Assembly: GCA_903885565.1 (NCBI GenBank)
Contig: CAISJI010000112.1
Coordinates: 1 to 44,077, forward strand
DNA from: an uncultured Planctomycetaceae bacterium
GTDB taxonomy: Bacteria; Planctomycetota; Planctomycetia; Pirellulales; UBA1268
Length of the DNA: 44,077 bases
Direction of reading: 5' to 3'
The notes under the pieces were generated by a model that did no database searches, was not told the origin of the DNA, and worked only from the letters and a program-made list of their open reading frames with translations. The position numbers were made by a program, and so were the translations under genes. Each line of letters starts with the position of its first letter. Position 1 is the stretch's first letter. Below are positions 26,567-35,530 of the stretch, one piece after another.

Positions 26567-28507
26567 ATGGAAATGGTGTCAGCCTGGGGCCGGGCCGCCG
26601 ACGCAACGGCGCGTGTCGGGGTGCTGTTGATTGGAGTGTGGTGGGGAGTGCTTGGGCTGGCCGAAGAGCCCCTGGCTCCTCCTGCGGAGCCGCTGCTCAT
26701 TGCGGAGTCCCTGCCTCCTGTCGACCCGGCGGTACGGGAGCGGCTCAAGGCGGCAGTGGAGTGGCTGGCGGCGCCGCAGCGCGACGGCCGCGGGCCGGGC
26801 ACGGCTGGTATCGACCAAGCGGCCGACTGGGTGGCGGAGCAGTTCGCTGCCATCGGCCTGTTGCCGCCCCCCGCCTCGGGCCTGGCAGTGCAGCCCTTTG
26901 CCATGACGCTGGAGGCGAAGCTGGGGCCCGCCGCGGGCAACACCGCCGAGATTGTCGGGCCCCCTTCTGCCGACGGCACACCGAGCGTGCGCCCGCTGGG
27001 GCTCGGCGTCGATTTTACGCCCCTGGCGGCAGGTGGATCGGGGCCGTTTGACATGCCGCTGGTCTTCGCCGGCTACGGGATCACCGCTCCCAAGGAACAC
27101 TACGACGACTATGCAGGCTTGGCGGCCAAGGGGGCCGCCGTGATCGTGCTGCGGCAGGAACCGCAGAAGGACAACCCACACAGCGTGTTCGATGGCAATC
27201 AGGCCTCGCAGTATGCGGCGCTGGCCAGAAAGGTTGCCAACGCCTCCGAGCATGAGGTGGGCGGAGTGGTGTTGTGCAACGATGCCTCCGACACCAGCGA
27301 CGCCTTGATGAAATTCGACCGGGCCGGGGATGGTTCGGAGAAACGCGCCCTGCCGATCCTGCAGGTGCGGCGGCAGGTTATCGACGAGATCGTGACGGAG
27401 AGTGTGGGGAGATCCCTGCCGGCGCTGGAGAAGTCGATCGACGAGCAGTTTGTGCCCCAGAGCACGACGCTGGCCGGCTGGCGGATCCGTGGCCGGACCA
27501 CGATCGAGCGCACCGAGGCGCAGGCCCGCAATGTGCTCGGCTTTTTGCCCGGCACAGGCCGGCCAGCGGAAGCCGACGCTCCGGCCATCAGTGCGGCCGA
27601 AACGGTCGTGCTGGGGGCCCACTACGATCACCTCGGCTATGGTGGGAGCAGTTCTGCTGCGCCTGGTGACACGACGGTGCATCACGGGGCCGACGACAAC
27701 GCCAGCGGCACAGCGCTGTTGGTGGAAGTGGCCAAAATTCTTCAATCAGGGGGCGCTCTGCCGCGGGGTGTGCTGTTTGTGGCCTTTTCCGGCGAGGAGC
27801 GGGGGCTTCTCGGCAGTGCGCACTACACTGCCAATCCGGTGCTGCCGTTGTCCGACACGGTCGTGATGGTGAACCTCGACATGGTCGGTCGGCTCGACGG
27901 CGGCAAGCTCGTCGTGCACGGCACCGGCACCGGCACGGGGTTGGAGGAGCTGATCGATCGGCTGACCGCCGCCGCGGGGTTTACCGTGGCCAAGGAGCCC
28001 GGGGGCTTCGGGCCGAGCGATCATGCCAGTTTTTACGCCAAGAAGATTCCGGTGCTGCATATCTTCACCGGGTCGCATGCCGACTACCACCGACCGACCG
28101 ACACCGCCGACAAAATCAACTACGACGGCATGGTGCGGCTGGCGAATCTGGTGGCAGGGGTGGTGCGGGAATGCGCCACGAGCCCCAAGCGCCCCGAATA
28201 CATTGAGGTGGCCTCCAAGATGTTTGCCCGGGGCGGGGGAGATCGGCCCTATTTCGGCAGCATTCCCGACTTCGCCAATCCCGGAAAGGGCTATGCCATC
28301 AGCGGCGTCACCAAGGATTCGCCATCGTCGCGAGGTGGGCTTCAGGCCGGCGACTTGATCGTGCGGCTGGGCGAAAGCGCCGTCACCGGCCTGGAGGATT
28401 TTGACAGTGCCCTGCGGAAGCACAAGGGAGGGGATACGGTGCCGGTGGTGGTGCAGCGCAGCGGGGCTGAGGTAACCCTGCAGGTAACACTCGATCCGCC
28501 GAAGTAA
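26567..28507 (+). CDS. Secreted M28 family zinc aminopeptidase with PA and PDZ domains
   Basis: 646 residues from ATG 26567, with GGAGAG six bases upstream; the longer frame from 26405 has no ribosome site. The N terminus is a likely signal peptide (VGVLLIGVWWGVLGLA, cut before EEP). A PA-like insert holds FAGYGITAPKEHYDDYAGLAAKGAAVIVL. The M28 core has the dinuclear zinc ligands in order: H/D in GAHYDHLGY, D in HHGADDNASG, the acid pair SGEERGLLG, D in NLDMVGR, and a final H in GSHADYHRPTDT. The C-terminal PDZ domain spans GYAISGVTKDSPSSRGGLQAGDLIVRLGE. It probably degrades peptides in the periplasm. Confidence 0.9.
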   Translation: MEMVSAWGRAADATARVGVLLIGVWWGVLGLAEEPLAPPAEPLLIAESLPPVDPAVRERLKAAVEWLAAPQRDGRGPGTAGIDQAADWVAEQFAAIGLLPPPASGLAVQPFAMTLEAKLGPAAGNTAEIVGPPSADGTPSVRPLGLGVDFTPLAAGGSGPFDMPLVFAGYGITAPKEHYDDYAGLAAKGAAVIVLRQEPQKDNPHSVFDGNQASQYAALARKVANASEHEVGGVVLCNDASDTSDALMKFDRAGDGSEKRALPILQVRRQVIDEIVTESVGRSLPALEKSIDEQFVPQSTTLAGWRIRGRTTIERTEAQARNVLGFLPGTGRPAEADAPAISAAETVVLGAHYDHLGYGGSSSAAPGDTTVHHGADDNASGTALLVEVAKILQSGGALPRGVLFVAFSGEERGLLGSAHYTANPVLPLSDTVVMVNLDMVGRLDGGKLVVHGTGTGTGLEELIDRLTAAAGFTVAKEPGGFGPSDHASFYAKKIPVLHIFTGSHADYHRPTDTADKINYDGMVRLANLVAGVVRECATSPKRPEYIEVASKMFARGGGDRPYFGSIPDFANPGKGYAISGVTKDSPSSRGGLQAGDLIVRLGESAVTGLEDFDSALRKHKGGDTVPVVVQRSGAEVTLQVTLDPPK

Positions 28508-28814
28508 AGCGGGCTGTCTTCCTTCCAGAGGGCCATGGATGGCTTTTTCCACAGACAGACAGCTGGCCGGTGAACGCTTGGTGAGATAGCGAAGTGGGGG
28601 AACACCCGGTGGCCATGCGGCGGCCGCAACCAGCCTGATTTGGCCTGCGGGGACGTTTGCAGCGGCAATTTTGCCCTTGAGCCGGCGCTGCGGCCTTGGC
28701 ATGATCCCGCCCCATGCGTCTTCCCGCCATGGTCGCGCCCGAACCAGTCCGTGGCACCAGTCGCTCGCACATTCGGTTGGTCGTCCCACAATCCAGCAGC
28801 AAGGAGTGCTATCC
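28508..28814. other. 307-bp region upstream of ompH
   Basis: No gene is supported. It contains the predicted ompH promoter at 28677-28705 and a leader of about 100 bases with an AAGGAG ribosome site at 28801-28806. Nothing else stands out. Confidence 0.55.
28677..28705 (+). promoter_or_regulatory. Predicted promoter of the ompH-lpx cluster
   Basis: -35 TTGAGC (28677-28682), 17-base spacer, -10 CATGAT (28700-28705). Each box matches four of six consensus positions with ideal spacing. Start near 28712. Confidence 0.4.
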
Positions 28815-29462
28815 GTGAAGTGGCAAATGGCAGGAATTCTCAGCGTGGCTCTCGTGGCCTTTGGTGCCATTGGGGCTCAGGCCCAGGTGCCGCAGCAGGC
28901 TCCGGCAGCAACCCAGGCCGCATCCTCGGCGCCACCGTCCCATGTGGCGGTCGTCGATGTGGGCTACATCTTTAAAAACCACAACCGCTTCAAGGTGGCG
29001 ATGGACAAGATGAAGGATGAGGTCATGGCGGCGGAAAATACGCTCAAGACCGAGCGCGACCGGATCACTGGGATGATGGAGCAGATCAAGAGCTATGGCG
29101 TCGGCACGCCCGATTACAAGAAGCTCGAAGCAGAGATCGCCAAGGCACAGGGGGATTTCAATGTCACCGCCCAGCTCCAGAAGAAAGACTTCATGGATCG
29201 CGAGGCCAAGGTCTATCTGCAGGTCTACACAGAGGTCGAGAAAGCCGTGGAGGCTTTTGCCCGGCAGCACGGCATCGCCATCGTGCACCGCGTCGATGGC
29301 GACCCGATCGACGGCAGTGATCGCAACCAGATCCTCCGTGGCATCACCAAGCCGATTGTTTACCTCGAGCCCGGTATCGACATCACTGGTGATGTGCTGA
29401 AGATGCTCAATGCCTCTCCAGTGGCCGCCGGAACGCCTGCTGCCCAGCCTCGCACCCGCTAA
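28815..29462 (+). CDS. OmpH/Skp family periplasmic chaperone
   Basis: 215 residues from GTG 28815, with AAGGAG 8 bases upstream. A signal peptide is clear (MKWQMAGILSVALVAFGAIGAQA, cut before QVPQQ). The mature part starts with the short strand VAVVDVGYIFKNHNRFK and continues as a long charged helix pair typical of Skp tentacles (KDEVMAAENTLKTERDRI, then DYKKLEAEIAKAQGDFN). Skp holds unfolded outer-membrane proteins in the periplasm. In many bacteria the gene stands by lpx genes, as here. Confidence 0.85.
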   Translation: MKWQMAGILSVALVAFGAIGAQAQVPQQAPAATQAASSAPPSHVAVVDVGYIFKNHNRFKVAMDKMKDEVMAAENTLKTERDRITGMMEQIKSYGVGTPDYKKLEAEIAKAQGDFNVTAQLQKKDFMDREAKVYLQVYTEVEKAVEAFARQHGIAIVHRVDGDPIDGSDRNQILRGITKPIVYLEPGIDITGDVLKMLNASPVAAGTPAAQPRTR

Positions 29463-29466
29463 CTGT

Positions 29467-29562
29467 CCGCGGAAACGTCTCCCTGACCCTCTCAGGCCGA
29501 GACTCCACTCGGTCGACCGCTGGAAACTCCGCCTGCCGAGGGGCCGGTTGGGGTTTCCGCGG
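29467..29562 (+). other. Inverted repeat spanning the ompH-lpxC gap
   Basis: CCGCGGAAAC (29467-29476) and GTTTCCGCGG (29553-29562) are exact reverse complements, 76 bases apart. They enclose a smaller stem GGCCGAG/CTCGGTC (29495-29501, 29508-29514; one G-U pair). Together they could fold the lpxC leader into a closed domain. No known RNA family is recognised. Confidence 0.35.
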
Positions 29563-29658
29563 TCGACGGGCAATCGCATCCAGCCTGCGCCCCTCGATCC
29601 GCAACCTGTCTGCCCCTGATTCGCTCCCAGATCCCCTCAATGGAATGCCGTTGTTGTG

Positions 29659-30537
29659 ATGCACGAATCCCTCAGACCACGGATGCAGCGGACCCTCCAG
29701 CGCCCCGCTGCTGTCTCTGGTCGGGGTTACTGGAGTGGCCATGAGAACCGGGTGGTCCTCCACCCGGCGCCTGCGGATGCCGGGGTGGTGTTCGTGCGGG
29801 GGGATATCGACCCGCCGATGGTGATTCCGGTCGGGATGGATTTCCATGCCGATGCCATCAATCGAACGAATCTTTCGGCCGGGGGTCTGACTGTGCAGAT
29901 GGTGGAGCACGTGCTCAGCGCCCTGGCTGGCCTCGGTGTCGACTGCTGTCGGGTGGTGGTGTCGAGTGAGGAGCTGCCGGGAATGGATGGTTCGGCACAG
30001 GCGTTTGTGGAGGCGATCGATGCCGCAGGGCTCGTCGACCTGGACCTGCCACAAGCTCCGCTCGTGATCGAGAAAACCATTCGAGTCGGAGACGACACCT
30101 GCTGGATCGAGGCCGGTCCTCCCCGGTTTCCCGGGCTGTCGATCGATTACCAGCTCGACTACGGTCCTGGGGCGATCGGACGGCAGCATTTGGATATCGA
30201 TGTCACCCCGCAGAATTTTCGCCGGGAACTGGCCGGTGCCCGCACGTTTATTTCCGCCGCCGATGCGGCGAGCCTCAAGGCCGCTGGGCTGGGGCTCACG
30301 GTGACCGAACAAGACCTGATCGTGTTTGGGCCCCACGGACCCCTCAACAATCCGCTGCGGTGGGCGGATGAGTGCGTCCGACACAAGATGCTCGATGTGG
30401 TGGGAGATCTGGCGCTGGCCGGACGTCCCCTGCAGGCCTCCGTGCGCGCGTGCCGCAGCGGCCATCGGCTCAACGCCGAGCTGGTGGCCAGGATGCTGGA
30501 ACAGGCCGCCACACAGCGGGTGGCCTTGCCTGTCTGA
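29659..30537 (+). CDS. lpxC: UDP-3-O-acyl-N-acetylglucosamine deacetylase
   Basis: The committed step of lipid A synthesis: zinc-dependent removal of acetate from UDP-3-O-acyl-GlcNAc. 292 residues (about 305 in E. coli). Motifs: MVEH with E83 and zinc ligand H84; LPGMDGSAQAFVEAI; HKMLDVVGD with zinc ligands H242 and D246; and RSGHRLNAEL with H269, the general acid. All catalytic residues are kept. It is a single LpxC without the FabZ fusion seen in some phyla. The GTG at 29656 directly precedes the ATG; no strong ribosome site. Confidence 0.93.
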   Translation: MHESLRPRMQRTLQRPAAVSGRGYWSGHENRVVLHPAPADAGVVFVRGDIDPPMVIPVGMDFHADAINRTNLSAGGLTVQMVEHVLSALAGLGVDCCRVVVSSEELPGMDGSAQAFVEAIDAAGLVDLDLPQAPLVIEKTIRVGDDTCWIEAGPPRFPGLSIDYQLDYGPGAIGRQHLDIDVTPQNFRRELAGARTFISAADAASLKAAGLGLTVTEQDLIVFGPHGPLNNPLRWADECVRHKMLDVVGDLALAGRPLQASVRACRSGHRLNAELVARMLEQAATQRVALPV

Positions 30538-30552
30538 CGGAGCCGCGACGAG

Positions 30553-31425
30553 ATGGAGCCAGCCGATATGGCAGCTGAAAGCGACGACCTCGAAACGCGG
30601 TGTATCCCCTTGGCGGGATCAGCGCCGAGAATTGCGCCGACGGCGTTCGTCGAGCCGGGTGCCGAGATCGCCGAAGATGTGCGGATTGGCCACCACTGCT
30701 TCGTGTCTGCCGGCTCGGTGATCGGCCGGGGAACGGTGCTGGAGAACAGCGTCACCCTCATGGGCCGGGTGCAGATCGGCGAGCGCAACCGCATTTTCCC
30801 CAACGCGGTCATCGGCGGCGATCCGCAGGATGTGAGCTATCGCGGCAGCGACACCCGCGTGGTGATCGGCGACGACAACATCATCCGCGAAGGGGTGACG
30901 ATCAATCGCGCCAGCGAAAAAGAAGATGGCGAAACAAGCGTCGGCAACGGCAACTTCCTCATGGCCTGCTGCCATGTGGCGCATGATTGCCGCTTGGGCG
31001 ACCGGGTGATCATCGCCAACGGCACGCTGCTTGGGGGGCATGTGCGGGTGCATTCGCACGCATCCCTCTCCGGTGGTGTCGCGGTGCATCATTGGACAAC
31101 GATCGGCGGCTGGTCGTTCGTGGCAGGCTTGTCCCGCGTGCTGCAGGACGTGCCCCCCTACATGCTCTGCGAGGGGGCTCCGGCCCGGCCCCGCTGCATC
31201 AATGTGGTGGCGCTGAAGCGGGGGGGATTTGATGCCCAGTCGATTGAGGCCATCGCCGAAACCCATCGCCTGCTCTACAGAGCCAAAGTGGGGCTGGGGC
31301 CAGCGCGTGACATTCTGCAGTCGCAGGGAATGATGAACGCGGCCGTGGAACAACTCATAGAGTTTTTGACGCACCAGTATGAAGGGCGGCACGGACGCGC
31401 CCGCGAACGACGGAGAGCGGCATGA
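30553..31425 (+). CDS. lpxA: UDP-GlcNAc acyltransferase
   Basis: First step of lipid A synthesis: transfer of a 3-hydroxyacyl chain from ACP to UDP-GlcNAc or an amino analogue. 290 residues. The left-handed beta helix is seen as hexapeptide repeats (IAPTAFVEPGAEIAEDVRIG), with GGDPQDVSYRG, the catalytic H144 in HVAHDCRLGD, and QDVPPYMLCEGAPA. The C-terminal helical part follows (LKRGGFDAQSIEAIAETHRLLYR). It lies 15 bases after lpxC and overlaps the next gene by four bases. Confidence 0.93.
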   Translation: MEPADMAAESDDLETRCIPLAGSAPRIAPTAFVEPGAEIAEDVRIGHHCFVSAGSVIGRGTVLENSVTLMGRVQIGERNRIFPNAVIGGDPQDVSYRGSDTRVVIGDDNIIREGVTINRASEKEDGETSVGNGNFLMACCHVAHDCRLGDRVIIANGTLLGGHVRVHSHASLSGGVAVHHWTTIGGWSFVAGLSRVLQDVPPYMLCEGAPARPRCINVVALKRGGFDAQSIEAIAETHRLLYRAKVGLGPARDILQSQGMMNAAVEQLIEFLTHQYEGRHGRARERRRAA

Positions 31426-32498
31426 CGCGGAGCAGAATAGCGGTGGTGGGATGCGGTCATCTGGGCACAATTCATGCCCGCTTGCTGGCCCAGCGGCAAG
31501 ATGTGGAGCTGGTGGCGGTTGTTGATCCTTTTCCAGCTTCCCGAGATCGGGTTGCGGCGGCCCATGGCTGCCTTGCGCTCTCGGAACCAGCCGAGCTCAT
31601 CGGTGTTGTCTCTGCCGCCGTGATCGCTGCCCCTACCGGACTCCATGCTGCGGTGGCCCTCCCTCTGCTGGAGGCAGGAATCGATTTGCTCATTGAAAAA
31701 CCGTTGGCAGCGACCGTGGAAGATGCCCGGAACATCGTCACCAGCGCCCGCCGGCAGGGGCGGACCGTCGCCGTGGGTCACGTGGAACGGTTCAATCCGG
31801 CCTGGGAACTGGCAGTGGAGCGCGCCGGGCGGATCAATTATCTGGAGGCGTCGCGGCTGGCCCCATTCACATTCCGCTCGTTGGATGTGGGCGTTGTTCA
31901 CGATCTGATGATCCATGACATCGATCTGGTGCTCTCGCTGGAGCCGGGCCGGTTGGAGCACGTCGAGGCGGCGGGAGTGGTCGCCACGGGTGGCCACGAG
32001 GATGCCGTGCGTGCGCGATTGACGTTTTCCTCTGGGCTCGTGGCCGATCTCTCCGCCTCGCGGATCCATCCGGTGGCCAAGCGGAGCATTTCGATGTGGT
32101 CGACAGCGGGAACGGTGGAGGTCGATTTCACCGCCAAAACGGTCGAGATCGTGGGTCCATCAGCGGCGGTCCGCAGTGGGCAGTTTGTCGCAACGGCCGT
32201 GCCACCGGCAGATGTTAACGAGTTGAAGGAGAAGTTCTTCGAGCGGGTGCTGCCGCGGGAGTTGCTGACAGCACCCGATCGCAACGCGATCGCCTGCGAG
32301 CACGAAGACTTCCTCGCCGCCATTCGCGACAAGCGCTCTCCGCGGGTGTCGGCGGCGGCCGGGGCCGCCGCGCTCGAGGTAGCCAATCAGGTGATCGACA
32401 GCCTTGTGATGGCACGCTTTGCAGCCCCTGCAGGAGCCCCCACCGTGGCCCTCCCACAACGCCACTACCCAACCCTACCCCGCCGCAAAACGGGCTGA
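31422..32498 (+). CDS. Gfo/Idh/MocA family dehydrogenase of the lipid A cluster
   Basis: 358 residues. The N-terminal Rossmann domain starts IAVVGCGHLGTIHARLL (GxGxxG) with an acidic VVDPF after the second strand, favouring NAD. EKPLA (about residue 90) carries the family's catalytic lysine, and GHVERFNPAW is the usual following segment. It starts inside the lpxA stop (ATGA), so the two are translationally coupled. In bacteria with GlcNAc3N lipid A, a Gfo/Idh enzyme (GnnA) oxidises UDP-GlcNAc next to lpxA. That role is possible here, but no GnnB aminotransferase is in the window. Confidence 0.85.
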   Translation: MTRSRIAVVGCGHLGTIHARLLAQRQDVELVAVVDPFPASRDRVAAAHGCLALSEPAELIGVVSAAVIAAPTGLHAAVALPLLEAGIDLLIEKPLAATVEDARNIVTSARRQGRTVAVGHVERFNPAWELAVERAGRINYLEASRLAPFTFRSLDVGVVHDLMIHDIDLVLSLEPGRLEHVEAAGVVATGGHEDAVRARLTFSSGLVADLSASRIHPVAKRSISMWSTAGTVEVDFTAKTVEIVGPSAAVRSGQFVATAVPPADVNELKEKFFERVLPRELLTAPDRNAIACEHEDFLAAIRDKRSPRVSAAAGAAALEVANQVIDSLVMARFAAPAGAPTVALPQRHYPTLPRRKTG

Positions 32499-32651
32499 GA
32501 GCCTCAGCGAGACATACTCCACCACGCGATGAAGGCGGAGGGATCGGCGAACGCTCGACGAGCACCGAGCGGCTGCGGCCAAGTGACGAAACCAGTGCCG
32601 TCCCGCAGCCGATGCTCAAGCCAGCCGACGCTTCAATCCGCCGATTGTGCC

Positions 32652-34142
32652 TCAGGCCAGATCCCTGTCCTGGAAGAGCACCAGTGCCACCAGGAGCGCG
32701 ATTGTCGAGTAGAGCCCGGCATAGATCGCTGCCCAGCCGAGGTAGCTCCACGGCACCGGCACACCTCCCACCACAGCAGCGTCGATCGTGAAGTGTTCCA
32801 GCACCGGTAGCACCGTCGCGAAGAGTTGCCCCACAAAGCGCACGATGGCAAATTTCCCCACGCTCGACTGCACAATGAGCGGCACGAGGTGGCCCAGAGC
32901 GTAGATCGTAAAGAGGATGATTAGGTTGGGCACCATTCCCAGCCGGGTGGAAACCGCCAAGCTCACCGAAGCCAGCAGGATCGTTTCCAAGAGCGAGAGC
33001 GCCAGGCCGGGCACGACCGTGATCATCTCGTCGGCACAGTCGCGCCACAGGGGAACGACCTTGGACGATTCGCGGGCGTCATAGAGCACCTTGATGCTCG
33101 TGGTGGCCATCAAGACGGCGCCGAGGATGAGGAACACCAGCAGGGCGACCAGCACCAGACCGGCAAACTTGCCCATCACAAACTGCCAGCGACGCAGGGG
33201 CTTGGAGAGCACCGTGAGGGCGGTGCGGCCCTCGATCTCGTCGGCCATCGATACGCTGGCCGTCCAGATCACCACCAGCAGCGAGAGCACCTTGATGAGC
33301 GTCAGGCTGCTGTCCTTGAGCATTTTCACGTCTTCGCCGAACGTGTTGTAGGGGATGACGATGAAGGCGATCAGCAGCACCGTGCCCAGAATCAAAGCGA
33401 CGGCAAAGATCGGCTGGCCAATCGCTTCCTTCGTGGTGGCACTGGCCACCGCAGCCACCCGGCGGGGTATCAGCCGGAAGAGGGTGTAGGCACCGGCGAT
33501 CGAAAGCAGCGTGATCACCGTCCAGGGAAGAATGCCGGTTTGGGGAAACTCCGGCACCATCCGGGCCCGCACGGTGAGTTCGACCGGGGTGGAGCCGGAG
33601 TTGGAGGCCTCCAATTTCGGCTGCTGCCCGAGGAACGGAGTGGTTCCGCCCTCCGACTTTTTCCATTTCCAGGGTTCCTTGCCGGTCAGCTCCACGTCGG
33701 GAGCCTTGGCAAGCGCGAAGCCCTCGATCGGCTGCTGCGTGCGCACCAGCAGCGGGGCGGTGCTGGAGAGCTCCAGCGATTCCATCTCCTGCGGACGCAG
33801 GTCGAGCATGATTTCCTGAGAGGTGGCCTGCGGCGCGACGGAAACAGTCTTGGAGAAATCGCCGGCGGCGGTCAGCCGGGTCAACGAGCGGGTGATTGGG
33901 GTGAGCGGTATGAAGGGAGTCATCGCCAGTGAGAGCCCCGACAGCACCAGAAGCAACCAGGCCAAGGGGCCGGCGAATCCGTCGCTGAGGCTGGAGCGGG
34001 CCTCGGCGGCCAGACGGGGCTGCACAAGGCGAAGCACAAGCCAGGCCAACAGAATGATGAGCACCGAGATGAGGGCGCCGGTGCTGAACAGCCAGATGGG
34101 GGGCAGCGCGACCAGAAAGCGGTTGGCAAACAGTGGCATCAT
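32652..34142 (-). CDS. ABC-2 type transporter permease
   Basis: About 496 residues. Hydrophobic helices lie at the N terminus (LISVLIILLAWLVLRLV and PLAWLLLVLSGLSLAM), then a roughly 130-residue soluble segment outside the membrane, then at least six helices in the C-terminal half. MADEIEGRTALTVLSKPLRRWQFVMGKF is the cytosolic signature of ABC-2 permeases of NosY/YadH type. Three ATGs cluster at the start; AGG before 34148 best serves 34142. No ATPase gene is adjacent in the window, so the partner must lie elsewhere. Substrate unknown. Confidence 0.82.
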   Translation of the reverse strand: MMPLFANRFLVALPPIWLFSTGALISVLIILLAWLVLRLVQPRLAAEARSSLSDGFAGPLAWLLLVLSGLSLAMTPFIPLTPITRSLTRLTAAGDFSKTVSVAPQATSQEIMLDLRPQEMESLELSSTAPLLVRTQQPIEGFALAKAPDVELTGKEPWKWKKSEGGTTPFLGQQPKLEASNSGSTPVELTVRARMVPEFPQTGILPWTVITLLSIAGAYTLFRLIPRRVAAVASATTKEAIGQPIFAVALILGTVLLIAFIVIPYNTFGEDVKMLKDSSLTLIKVLSLLVVIWTASVSMADEIEGRTALTVLSKPLRRWQFVMGKFAGLVLVALLVFLILGAVLMATTSIKVLYDARESSKVVPLWRDCADEMITVVPGLALSLLETILLASVSLAVSTRLGMVPNLIILFTIYALGHLVPLIVQSSVGKFAIVRFVGQLFATVLPVLEHFTIDAAVVGGVPVPWSYLGWAAIYAGLYSTIALLVALVLFQDRDLA

Positions 34143-34255
34143 GGACATCCTGGATCTACTTGAATCTGGGGGGCTGGGGGACTGATGGAGAGGATGAAAT
34201 GAAACAGTGATCGCCCGACCTGCGTGGTACGCGGCCGGGGGAGCCGTGGGTCGGT

Positions 34256-35530
34256 CTATTGTGACTCGTCGAGCGATTCCGGAGAAGCCTCGGCGGGATA
34301 GGGCCCAGCCAGCACGGTGGAACCCGATCCGTGCAGCGGCCAGCAGTCGAGCACCCTGCGAACATCATCCATACCGAGATTTTCCACGATCTGGAGGTCT
34401 TCTGCCACCGAGCGGTAGGTGCCGGCCCGGGCCCATTCCAGGCCCACGCTGAAGAGCCTGTGCCGGGGACGCTCCCCCACCAGCACCACCCTTCCGGCCA
34501 GTTTGTTGCGGGCCTGCTCCAGTTCGGCCGGGCTGATACCCTCCGCCGTGGCCTGGCGGTAGACCTCCTCGATGCGTTCGAGCAGTTCCACCACATCTCC
34601 GGCATCGCAGGAAAGTTGGGTGGCGAACATCCCGGCATCGAGGTAATCGTGGTGGTGGCAGGAGGCCTGCTCCGCCTCTCCGGAATCGACCAGCGCCCAG
34701 TAGAGGCGACTGCCAGAGTCGTCCCCCAGCACGGCGGCCAGCAGTTTGGCAGCAAAGCGGTCTTCGTCGTGGCCAGCCGGTCCGGCCGTCATCCGCACCG
34801 CATACTCAAGCGTGGCGGAAGCACGCGTGATGTGCTCAAGGGTCGAGTCGGCGCGCGGGGCCCACGCGACGGGCATCGTCTGGCGGGGCTGGGTGGCCTG
34901 CGGTTCCCAGGCACCGCACCACGTGCGGGCAGAATCCACCAGAGCTGCGAAATCGACCGCCCCGGTGGCGGCCAGCACGATGTTTCCCGGAGCGTAGCGC
35001 TGGCGGTGGTAGTCGCGCATCGCGTCGGCCGTGAGGGCCTCGATCGATTCCACCGTGCCCAGCACGCTCCGCGCCAGTGGGTGACGGCCGAAGAAGGAGG
35101 CGCGACAGCGATCGTCGGCCCCGAAGGGGGGCTGGTCATCGTACATCCGGATCTCTTCCAGGATGACCAGCTTTTCCGTGGCGAAATCGCTTTCCCGCAG
35201 GGCGGGCCGCATCATGCGCGCCAACAACGCCGTGGCCTCAAGTTGCTGTTCCGGCAGAACGGCGGCGTGGTAGACGGTGTCCTCCTCGCTGGTGAAGGCA
35301 TTGGCGCTGGCCCCCATCCAGTCGAACCGCCGGTTGATCTCGTCGGCGGAGATATCGGCGGTTCCCTTGAACACCATATGTTCCAGGAAATGGCTCGCCC
35401 CCCACAGACTGTCGGTTTCGTCTCGCGCCCCGGCCTTCACAAAGAATCCGATGCTGGTCGACAGGGCTCCGTCGGTGATCTCGGCAATCACCTCCAAGCC
35501 GTTGTCGAGGCGTTCACGCAGAAATTTCAT
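34256..35530 (-). CDS. M16 family zinc peptidase, catalytic member of a pair
   Basis: 424 residues from ATG 35530, where the conserved MKFLRERLDNGLEVIAE begins. The inverted zinc motif HFLEH is at 47-51 and a downstream glutamate is expected in the family. The sequence SLWGASHFLEHMVFKGT is classic M16B. It degrades peptides or processes proteins; location is probably cytosol or periplasm, as no signal peptide is seen. Its start lies 17 bases inside the preceding M16 gene, which is catalytically dead, so the two are coupled and likely form a heterodimer. Confidence 0.9.
   Translation of the reverse strand: MKFLRERLDNGLEVIAEITDGALSTSIGFFVKAGARDETDSLWGASHFLEHMVFKGTADISADEINRRFDWMGASANAFTSEEDTVYHAAVLPEQQLEATALLARMMRPALRESDFATEKLVILEEIRMYDDQPPFGADDRCRASFFGRHPLARSVLGTVESIEALTADAMRDYHRQRYAPGNIVLAATGAVDFAALVDSARTWCGAWEPQATQPRQTMPVAWAPRADSTLEHITRASATLEYAVRMTAGPAGHDEDRFAAKLLAAVLGDDSGSRLYWALVDSGEAEQASCHHHDYLDAGMFATQLSCDAGDVVELLERIEEVYRQATAEGISPAELEQARNKLAGRVVLVGERPRHRLFSVGLEWARAGTYRSVAEDLQIVENLGMDDVRRVLDCWPLHGSGSTVLAGPYPAEASPESLDESQ

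Noticed and set aside
28540-28580. Similarity between TTTTCCACGGACAGCTAGCC near 18720 and a sequence near 28545
   Set aside because: Only a short imperfect match with no further extension; probably chance.
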